A stretch of 12,677 nucleotides of DNA, taken from assembly GCA_035455265.1 (NCBI GenBank), contig DATIFK010000037.1, positions 1 through 12,677 on the forward strand. The letters are read 5' to 3'. Numbering within the stretch: the stretch's first letter is position 1; the number at the start of each line of letters is the position of its first letter. Under the pieces are notes generated by a model. It did no database searches, was not told the origin of the DNA, and worked only from the letters and a program-made list of their open reading frames with translations. Shown here piece after piece: positions 8,139 through 12,677 of the stretch. Source of the stretch: MGOM01 sp035455265. GTDB taxonomy: Bacteria > Chloroflexota > Anaerolineae > Anaerolineales > E44-bin32. The position numbers and the translations under genes were made by a program.

Positions 8139-8873
8139 ATGATTGGGAAAGGGCTTCTTCGCACCCTGGTGTTCTCCGGCTTGCTGCTCGCCGGCTGTGC
8201 TGCCGAACTCCGGGTAGGTGAGCTGCAAACCGAGTCTCGATCGGTCGCGCCGCAGCATGCTGAGTCGATACGCGTCGAGATCGAGCTCGGCGCCGGCGAC
8301 CTGGAGGTTTCGGCGGGAGCGGACGAGCTGCTGGAGGCGGATTTCGCCTACAACGTCGCTGCGCTGCGGCCAGAGGTGGAGTTCTCGAACCGAACGCTTT
8401 CTGTCCGCCAGCCCGGCGCGAAAGGCTTGCCGGTGTTGCAGGATGTTGGGAGCTTCCAAAATGCGTGGGACCTGCGGCTCAGCGACGCGGTGCAAATGGA
8501 TCTCCTTGTGGATGTGGGCGCAGGGGAAATCGATTTGCAGCTGGCCGGCTTGTCGCTGACCACGCTTGGTCTCGGACTCGGCGCCGGCGAAGGCACAGTC
8601 GATCTGACCGGCGAATGGACTCGCGATGTGGACGTGACCGTAGATGTCGGAGCGGCCAACATCCGCCTCCTTCTGCCCGAAAAGACCGGCGTGAGGGTAG
8701 AGACCGAGGTGGGCCCGACCCTGATCACCACCTCGGGCCTGATGAAGGACGGGAAGATCTACACCAATGGCGCCTACGGAGTATCCGACGTGACGTTGTA
8801 CATTTCGATCGATGCGGGTATCGGTCAAGTCAGGCTGGACGTAGTAGAGGCCGGCGCACGCAGCGCGCACTAA
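8139..8873 (+). CDS. Toastrack-type (DUF4097/Toast_rack-like) lipoprotein
   Basis: Surface lipoprotein of 244 residues. The signal peptide ends in the lipobox LLLAGC (Cys20). The mature part is nearly all beta strand with a recurring G-A-G turn: LGAGDLEV (50-57), VGAGEIDL (126-133), LGAGEGTVDL (147-156), VGAANIRL (170-177) and AGIGQVRL (226-233). This is the pattern of right-handed beta-solenoid toastrack domains, which in other bacteria are found in LiaF/PspC-type envelope-stress proteins. No enzyme motif is visible, so a binding or scaffold role at the membrane surface is likely. The start is set by ATG 8139 with AGGAG (8125-8129) 9 nt upstream. The same frame is open back to 7539, but that part lies inside the serine hydrolase gene and is not used. 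The family call is from memory of the repeat pattern. Confidence 0.85.
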   Translation: MIGKGLLRTLVFSGLLLAGCAAELRVGELQTESRSVAPQHAESIRVEIELGAGDLEVSAGADELLEADFAYNVAALRPEVEFSNRTLSVRQPGAKGLPVLQDVGSFQNAWDLRLSDAVQMDLLVDVGAGEIDLQLAGLSLTTLGLGLGAGEGTVDLTGEWTRDVDVTVDVGAANIRLLLPEKTGVRVETEVGPTLITTSGLMKDGKIYTNGAYGVSDVTLYISIDAGIGQVRLDVVEAGARSAH

Positions 8874-8989
8874 CCGGGAGCGGCCGTCCATTCTGCAAGC
8901 ATGCAGAGGCATTCGGAGCACGCGCAGAAACTACAAAGAGAAGACGTTCTGGCCGCCTGTCGATCGCAGGGAGACGAGTGGGCAAGGCA

Positions 8990-9250
8990 ATGAGCGAGAA
9001 GCGAAACCCTGATGAACCTGCCGTCTATCGGATTGCGGTTCAGGGGCGGCTCGATGAGACTCGGTGGGACTGGTTCGAAGAGATGATGATGACCGTCGAG
9101 ATACGGCATGACGGTCCGCCGGTGACCATCCTGACCGGCAGGCTCCCCGACCAGGCTGCCTTGCAGGGGATCCTCTCAAGGATTGGAATGCTGAATCTGA
9201 AACTGATTTCGGTGAGGGAAATGGAACGGGGCTCGGATGAGACTTCGTAA
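8990..9250 (+). CDS. Small cytosolic protein of unknown function, 86 aa
   Basis: No signal peptide or membrane segment. The sequence has the shape of a small alpha/beta protein: a strand YRIAVQGRLD, a helix around WDWFEEMMM, a strand VEIRHDGPPVTILTG, a helix DQAALQGILSRIGML and a last strand LKLISVREME. The G-x-LD...W-x-x-WF...T-x-LTG-x-x-x-DQAAL-x-G-x-L pattern matches small hypothetical proteins I recall from Chloroflexota and related genomes, often next to regulators or membrane genes. No reaction can be assigned. The start is uncertain. ATG 8990 has AAGG only 2 nt away. GTG 8978, in frame and giving four more residues, has AGGGAG at 8968-8973 four nt upstream. It is the last gene before the terminator at 9480 and follows the toastrack gene by about 110 nt. 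Confidence 0.75.
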   Translation: MSEKRNPDEPAVYRIAVQGRLDETRWDWFEEMMMTVEIRHDGPPVTILTGRLPDQAALQGILSRIGMLNLKLISVREMERGSDETS

Positions 9251-9479
9251 GCAAGGGTCGGAGGCAGAGCATCATGGAGTCTTCCGAGGTCGAGAAGGGC
9301 TCGAGATGTGGTTGAAGACGAGGGGTGACCCAGGGGCGCTTGGCTTGAGTAGAGTCTCGAAGTCGTGAATCGCAAGACCACGGCCCACGACAAACCCTAC
9401 TTGACTCGAGCGCCAACCGCGCTGTGATGCATCCCGACACGCCAGGACCGAGACATCGACGCGCGCTGCCTGAGAGACC

Positions 9480-9510
9480 GAAGACCCTGATGAGGGGTCT
9501 TCAGTCTTTG
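9480..9510 (+). terminator. Intrinsic terminator closing the hydrolase/lipoprotein cluster
   Basis: GAAGACCC (9480-9487) pairs perfectly with GGGTCTTC (9495-9502) around a 7-nt loop. AGTCTTTG follows, a short T-rich tail on the + strand. No T-run exists on the other side, so it points in the direction of the upstream genes. It lies 230 nt after the small protein gene. Confidence 0.6.
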
Positions 9511-9587
9511 TCGAGACGTGAAGGTACAGGCCGTTCGCCCTCCCGTTAGGACACCTCGCTAGGACCGCGAAGCCCCGGTGCGACGGC

Positions 9588-9607
9588 GCGCACCCGTTTC
9601 GGTGCGC
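9588..9607. other. Perfect 7-bp stem-loop
   Basis: GCGCACC pairs with GGTGCGC around the 6-nt loop CGTTTC. It is part of the stem-loop-rich gap, and its role is unknown. Confidence 0.5.
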
Positions 9608-9653
9608 CGAGGCGGCGAGATGGCCGAGACGGTGCGGAGGGACGAACGCCCGC

Positions 9654-9676
9654 CGCCCCGCAGGGATCGCGGGGCG
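9654..9676. other. Perfect 8-bp GC stem-loop
   Basis: CGCCCCGC pairs with GCGGGGCG around AGGGATC. It is very stable and has no T-run on either side, which makes a structured RNA or DNA element more likely than a terminator. Confidence 0.5.
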
Positions 9677-9765
9677 CCGACCTCGCGGAGCATCTCGGAG
9701 GGGCGAACGGGGTTCTCCCACTCGCTGCGCCCGTGGGACGAAGAGGCGCTACGCCGCGAGACCGA

Positions 9766-9789
9766 AAGGCACCCTGACCAAGGTGTCTT
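9766..9789. terminator. Hairpin related to the 9480 terminator
   Basis: AAGGCACC (9766-9773) pairs with GGTGTCTT (9782-9789), with one G-T pair. Like the 9480 hairpin it is preceded by GAGACCGAA and contains ACCCTGA and GTCTTC. No T-run follows on +. On - the stem is followed by TTTCGG, so its direction is unclear. Confidence 0.35.
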
Positions 9790-9801
9790 CCAGCAAGCCA
9801 G

Positions 9802-9850
9802 TGGGGGCCCGTGCGGGAATCCATGTCTCTAGATACATGCCGGGCCCCCA
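9802..9850. repeat. 49-nt bipartite palindrome (REP/MITE-like or structured RNA)
   Basis: TGGGGGCCCG (9802-9811) pairs without mismatch with CGGGCCCCCA (9841-9850). Inside, CATGT (9822-9826) pairs with ACATG (9835-9839) around a TCTAGA core. A 10-nt bulge, TGCGGGAATC, lies on the left side only. The GCGGGAATCCA stretch recalls the arms of widespread REP/dRS3-like elements. CGTGCGGGAATCCA (9810-9823) recurs exactly at 4175-4188, where CCATCG/CGATGG (4171-4176, 4199-4204) also flank it. It lies about 100 nt before the GlsB-like gene. Confidence 0.5.
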
Positions 9851-9953
9851 GAGGTGCCGTAGTGTGGGCGTGCGCCAAGCGGCGGGCCATGGCGAGCGCA
9901 CCGTCCCGGTTGGCGACGCTGGGGTATCCTTCTCGCTCGGGAGGCATCTTTCT

Positions 9954-10400
9954 ATGACCCTGGTTGAGTTCGTCATCTTGCTGATCATCGCCGCCATCGT
10001 CGGCTTCATCGCCCAGTCTCTGGCCGGCTACTGGCGAGGCGGACTGCTGTTGGCCGTCCTGCTGGGCTTCGTCGGCGCGCTGGTCGGCACCTGGTTGGCG
10101 CGCCGCCTGGGATTGCCTGAGCTTCTGACCATCTCGGTCGGCGGCGTGAGCTTTCCCATTGTGTGGGCGATCATCGGGGCGGCGCTGCTTGTGGGGATCG
10201 TCGGCCTCGCCAGCCGCGGTCGCGGCAGGTGGTGGGGCATCACGCCGCCCACACGGGTGACGTTGACCATAGCCATCCTGCTCGCCGTGCTTTCGCTGCT
10301 GGTGTCCGCGGGGATTCTATCGGTGTCCGTCGCCCCCTACACGCTCATGGCACTGGCCTTTCTGGTGCTGTTGCTGGGGAATCTGATTCGGGGCTTCTAG
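9954..10400 (+). CDS. GlsB/YeaQ/YmgE-like integral membrane protein, extended form
   Basis: Small inner-membrane protein of 148 residues. The first part, MTLVEFVILLIIAAIVGFIAQ followed by a Gly-rich second helix (GGLLLAVLLGFVGALVGTWLA, 29-49) and a third (about 65-86), is the usual glycine-zipper layout of the transglycosylase-associated/GlsB family, normally about 80-90 residues. Here a basic loop (SRGRGRWW) leads to two more helices (about 102-124 and 129-145), so the protein is longer than the typical member. Proteins of this family are linked to stress responses in other bacteria, but no molecular activity is established. The start is ATG 9954 with GGGAGG at 9939-9944, 9 nt upstream. The frame is open back to 9783 through the hairpin region, which is unlikely to be translated. 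Confidence 0.8.
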   Translation: MTLVEFVILLIIAAIVGFIAQSLAGYWRGGLLLAVLLGFVGALVGTWLARRLGLPELLTISVGGVSFPIVWAIIGAALLVGIVGLASRGRGRWWGITPPTRVTLTIAILLAVLSLLVSAGILSVSVAPYTLMALAFLVLLLGNLIRGF

Positions 10401-10431
10401 CCAGGCACCTCGGGCCATCCAGGCGCCCGGC

Positions 10432-10448
10432 AGCGCCGCGTTGGCGCT
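10432..10448 (+). terminator. Weak hairpin after the GlsB-like gene
   Basis: AGCGCC (10432-10437) pairs with GGCGCT (10443-10448) around GCGTT and is followed by TCGATCTTG. The stem is short and the T-tail poor. It sits 31 nt after the stop codon. Confidence 0.3.
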
Positions 10449-10469
10449 TCGATCTTGCCTGGATCGGTG

Positions 10470-10478
10470 TGCTATCAT
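10470..10478 (+). promoter_or_regulatory. Extended -10 promoter element for the GT-C-like gene
   Basis: TGC-TATCAT is an extended -10 (TGn followed by five of six bases of TATAAT), 73 nt before the ATG at 10552. No -35 lies at the usual 16-18 bp, which extended -10 promoters can tolerate. It lies downstream of the weak hairpin, as expected for a new transcription unit. Confidence 0.4.
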
Positions 10479-10551
10479 GCCTCCGTCCTGACCCGACCGG
10501 TGCGCAGCCCCAGCGCGCTCACGAACCACCGGCTCTGAAGCCAGGACCCGA

Positions 10552-12576
10552 ATGGCACTCTCCTCCGCGCCGCCCGAAAGGGATTCATCGAACGACATGG
10601 GCCGGATGCGCCCTGGTCCCGATCCGGTGCCAGGCCGCGCGCCGACCCGTGGCTCTGGCCGCGTAGTACTTCCGCTGGCCGTTTTTCTGATCGTCGCCGT
10701 GGCTGCACTGGGGCAGGGGGTTCGCCTGACGAACGACTACGTCCTGCCATGGACCAAGGCCGCCTGGCGCACCCGGAACATGTCGGCGATGGATCGGAGC
10801 GCCCGCTTTCTGCTCGGCAACAAAGGCTCGGCCTACCTGCGATTCCTGGAGGACAGGACGCCGCTGGACGCGTCCGTGGTGGTGCCCGAGGGGGTGGGCG
10901 CGATCAACGAGCAGAGCGTCCTCCAATTCCTCCTGATGCCGCGTGGCATTCCTGTCTGCGGATGCAGCCAGACGCCCTATTCGGAGTCGTGTCTCGTCTG
11001 CCTGCGGGACCCCAAAGCGTACGTCCCGGCTGTCGGTCGTTTTCCGGAGGCGGCCGCCCTGGAGGGGTACAAGCATTTCCTTCCGTTCCCCGGACAGTCC
11101 GATTGGTATCGAGGACTGTGGGTCCCCGAAGGGACACAACTGTCCGAGAGTCCACCGTCGGGCGGCGCCTCTGTGCCGGTGGGCGTGGCCGTCGCCGCGG
11201 ACGTCTTGACTCTGCTGGCCCTCACATTCCTCGGATTCGTGATCGTCAGGCTGCTCGATGCGCAGGCAGACTGGATCGAAAGCGTGATCTTGGGACTGCC
11301 TCTGGGGACGGGCACCGTTACGTGGATCGTGTTCCTTCTTGGTTGGGCCGGAGCTCGGATCACGATCGGGGTTTTCGTTGCAGCCTATCTCGGGATTCTG
11401 GCGGCTGGCTTGTGGTTGACGCGACGCTTCCACAAAGCTCTACGCCTCCTCCCGGCCCGGGAGGAGATCCAGCTTGTCCATCCAGGGTCCCTGCGGGCGT
11501 CGCCGCTGGCCGTAGGAAGCTGGCTGGTCATCATCGGCCTCTTCTCGGCGTCCATCCTGATCTCCGTGGCCCGAGGCTATTCGCACTTCGACGCGATCGC
11601 CAACTGGGCCCTCAAGGGCTACGCCATCGCCCAACAGGGAACGGTTTTCGCCGGAGCCCTGTGGGGCGGTCATGGGCTCTCCTATCCGCAGAATCTCCAT
11701 CTGGCGATCGCGTTGTTCCGCTTGCTCGACGGCGACGTCCTGCCTGGATCGAAACTCCTCTTCCCCCTGTTCACAGGGTGCATGCTTCTGGTGTGCTTCC
11801 GCTTCTGGAGACGCCGCGGCCTTGACGGCGGATGGGCGGCCGTGGGGGTGCTTGCCTTGTTCACGGTTCCGGTGCTGTACGCCCACGGAACGTACGGCTG
11901 GGGCAACATCATCGCTGCGACGTATGTGGTCATCGGCAGCCTGCTCTCGGTGGAAGGGATCCTGGAGGGGAGCACATCCCGCCTGCCGCTGGCCGGCCTG
12001 TTCCTCGCCTTCGCGGCGTGGACGCGGCCGGAGGGCGTTCTCTACGCGTGGGGGGTCGTCGCCGCCCTGTTGTTGGCACGTCGTCTGGTCCGCGCCCCGC
12101 ACCGCCTGCCCAAGGCCTGGCTGGCGGCGCTCGTCGTCGTCCCGGGCAGCTACCTGGCATTCAGCGGGCCATCGTTGGCCGGCGATGAGATCGGGGGCGT
12201 GATTCGAGCCTTCTCCGGCGAGGCGTTGCGCGGTGGGCTCAGCATTCAACCGTTGCTCGATCTGGTGCGATTCTCGATGACGCGCTTTGGACTCGTGTCG
12301 ACCTGGGGCTACCTGTATCCGCTGGCCGGGCTTCTCTTCGTCGTGGGGTCTCTCTACCGGGGCCGGGTCCTGACTCCCGGGATCCGAGGCAGCCTGGTCT
12401 CCGCGGGCATGGCCATTGCGATTCCGCTGGGGATGTTCTTCGCTGCGGCCTACTCCAAAGAAGACCTGGGGCGATTCCTGTACTTCTCCTTCGATCGCGC
12501 CCTTCTTGCGGGTTCCGCTCTTCTGTTGGTGTGGGCCCTGCTGCGCGCCTCGCCGAACGTCAAGCCGACTCGATGA
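10552..12576 (+). CDS. Multi-spanning GT-C-like membrane glycosyltransferase candidate, 674 aa
   Basis: Integral membrane protein with about ten or more helices. A cytosolic N-terminal tail (1-36, Pro/Arg-rich) precedes helix 1 (about 38-55). A soluble region of about 150 residues (56-206) follows, outside the membrane. It holds SVLQFLLMPRG and a cluster CGC...CLVC (Cys136, 138, 147, 150). The membrane part has SHFDAIANWALKGYAI (344-359), SYPQNLHLAIALF (377-389) and AAWTRPEGVLYA (488-499). These resemble the D-x-x-x-x-W, YP and RPEG/TEG motifs of GT-C-type proteins related to PMT/ArnT and RgtA-D, which move sugars from polyprenyl-phosphate carriers outside the membrane. Asp347 is a candidate catalytic residue. 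No donor or acceptor can be named. Start: ATG 10552 with AGGA at 10543-10546. A second ATG at 10597 is possible and would lose 15 residues. The stop overlaps a convergent gene by 17 bp. Confidence 0.82.
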   Translation: MALSSAPPERDSSNDMGRMRPGPDPVPGRAPTRGSGRVVLPLAVFLIVAVAALGQGVRLTNDYVLPWTKAAWRTRNMSAMDRSARFLLGNKGSAYLRFLEDRTPLDASVVVPEGVGAINEQSVLQFLLMPRGIPVCGCSQTPYSESCLVCLRDPKAYVPAVGRFPEAAALEGYKHFLPFPGQSDWYRGLWVPEGTQLSESPPSGGASVPVGVAVAADVLTLLALTFLGFVIVRLLDAQADWIESVILGLPLGTGTVTWIVFLLGWAGARITIGVFVAAYLGILAAGLWLTRRFHKALRLLPAREEIQLVHPGSLRASPLAVGSWLVIIGLFSASILISVARGYSHFDAIANWALKGYAIAQQGTVFAGALWGGHGLSYPQNLHLAIALFRLLDGDVLPGSKLLFPLFTGCMLLVCFRFWRRRGLDGGWAAVGVLALFTVPVLYAHGTYGWGNIIAATYVVIGSLLSVEGILEGSTSRLPLAGLFLAFAAWTRPEGVLYAWGVVAALLLARRLVRAPHRLPKAWLAALVVVPGSYLAFSGPSLAGDEIGGVIRAFSGEALRGGLSIQPLLDLVRFSMTRFGLVSTWGYLYPLAGLLFVVGSLYRGRVLTPGIRGSLVSAGMAIAIPLGMFFAAAYSKEDLGRFLYFSFDRALLAGSALLLVWALLRASPNVKPTR

Positions 12577-12677
12577 AGTCCTCCGCCGCATCGGCCGGAC
12601 CGGCCTGTTCCCCGCCCGGTTGACCGCGCAGGAAGTGCAGGTGGTCCATGATCCACAGGTACAGGTCCGTGGCCGTG
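12560..12677 (-). CDS. C-terminal end of an unidentified protein, gene continues beyond the right edge
   Basis: On the - strand one frame is open from the window edge to a TGA at 12560-12562. It reads TATDLYLWIMDHLHFLRGQ, then a Gly/Pro/Ala stretch and AEDFIESA at the end. Codon use is strongly C/G-ending (CTG, GAC, ATC, GCC), like the real genes here. An amphipathic helix followed by an acidic flexible tail is a normal protein C-terminus. I do not recognise the family from 38 residues. Its stop lies inside the last codons of the GT-C-like gene, so the two genes converge and overlap by 17 bp. Confidence 0.65.
   Translation of the reverse strand, partial: TATDLYLWIMDHLHFLRGQPGGEQAGPADAAEDFIESA

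Larger units (their letters stand above)
9251..9953. other. 700-nt gap rich in stem-loops, no convincing gene
   Basis: Short frames exist on both strands, but they are Arg/Pro/Gly-rich and look like products of GC-rich sequence. The notable content is a run of perfect or near-perfect stem-loops: 9480-9502, 9588-9607 (GCGCACC/GGTGCGC), 9654-9676 (CGCCCCGC/GCGGGGCG), 9766-9789 and 9802-9850. The first is listed separately as a terminator. The part from about 9540 to 9790 could hold a structured RNA. The first 220 nt (9251-9470) show nothing I can name. Confidence 0.6.

Noticed and set aside
9484..9495. CTGATGAG resembling the hammerhead ribozyme core
   Set aside because: The motif is the loop of a perfect 8-bp terminator stem. 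The GAAA box and the three-stem arrangement required for a hammerhead are missing.
9921..9930. GGGGTATCCT as a -10 box for the GlsB-like gene
   Set aside because: It lies only 24 nt before the start codon and has no -35 element at a workable distance.
9546..9947. Open frames of 80-130 codons on both strands in the stem-loop-rich gap
   Set aside because: The products are Arg/Pro/Ala-rich, overlap each other on opposite strands, run through perfect palindromes and lack ribosome sites.
10749..11825. 358-codon open frame on the + strand in another phase
   Set aside because: It lies wholly inside the GT-C-like gene and gives an Arg/Gly/Pro-rich product without hydrophobic helices.
11440..12591. 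383-codon open frame on the - strand
   Set aside because: It is antisense to the GT-C-like gene. Its product is very hydrophilic and Gln/Arg/Glu-rich, mirroring the hydrophobic codons of the real gene.

Overview
The window is GC-rich and densely coding. Every complete gene lies on the + strand; a partial gene on the - strand enters from the right edge. The gene types are a MalT-like LuxR (LAL) regulator, a dual-anchored alpha/beta hydrolase lipoprotein, a beta-lactamase-fold serine hydrolase with a four-helix tail, a toastrack-type lipoprotein, a GlsB/YeaQ-like membrane protein and a GT-C-like membrane protein. This mix is reminiscent of Chloroflexota (Anaerolineae-type) genomes. That assignment is inferred from gene content alone; there is no rRNA or other phylogenetic marker here. 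I see no tRNA, rRNA, CRISPR array, transposase or phage gene.

Layout. 1-210: an apparent decayed remnant of a second LAL regulator, in the same reading frame as the intact gene that follows. 226-2970: intact LAL regulator (STAND ATPase, TPR-like middle, LuxR HTH). 3207-3650: small five-helix EamA/DMT-type membrane protein. 3651-4241: gap with no convincing gene; it holds hairpins and a CsoR-operator-like palindrome. 4245-9250: four genes in a row, namely the S33-like hydrolase lipoprotein, the serine hydrolase (SxxK, YSN, HNG), the toastrack lipoprotein and a small conserved-looking cytosolic protein. A good intrinsic terminator follows at 9480-9510. 9251-9953: a 700-nt gap rich in stem-loops, including a 49-nt bipartite hairpin. 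9954-10400: GlsB/YeaQ-like membrane protein. 10552-12576: 674-residue GT-C-like membrane protein with a four-cysteine cluster outside the membrane. 12560-12677: 3' end of a - strand gene overlapping it tail to tail by 17 bp.

Working together. The block 4245-9250 reads as a cell-envelope module: two secreted serine hydrolases anchored to the membrane plus a surface beta-repeat lipoprotein. The upstream LAL regulator is a natural candidate controller, though nothing in the sequence proves it. The GT-C-like protein would act on lipid-linked sugars at the outer face of the membrane. The small membrane proteins (DMT-like, GlsB-like) have no assignable substrate.
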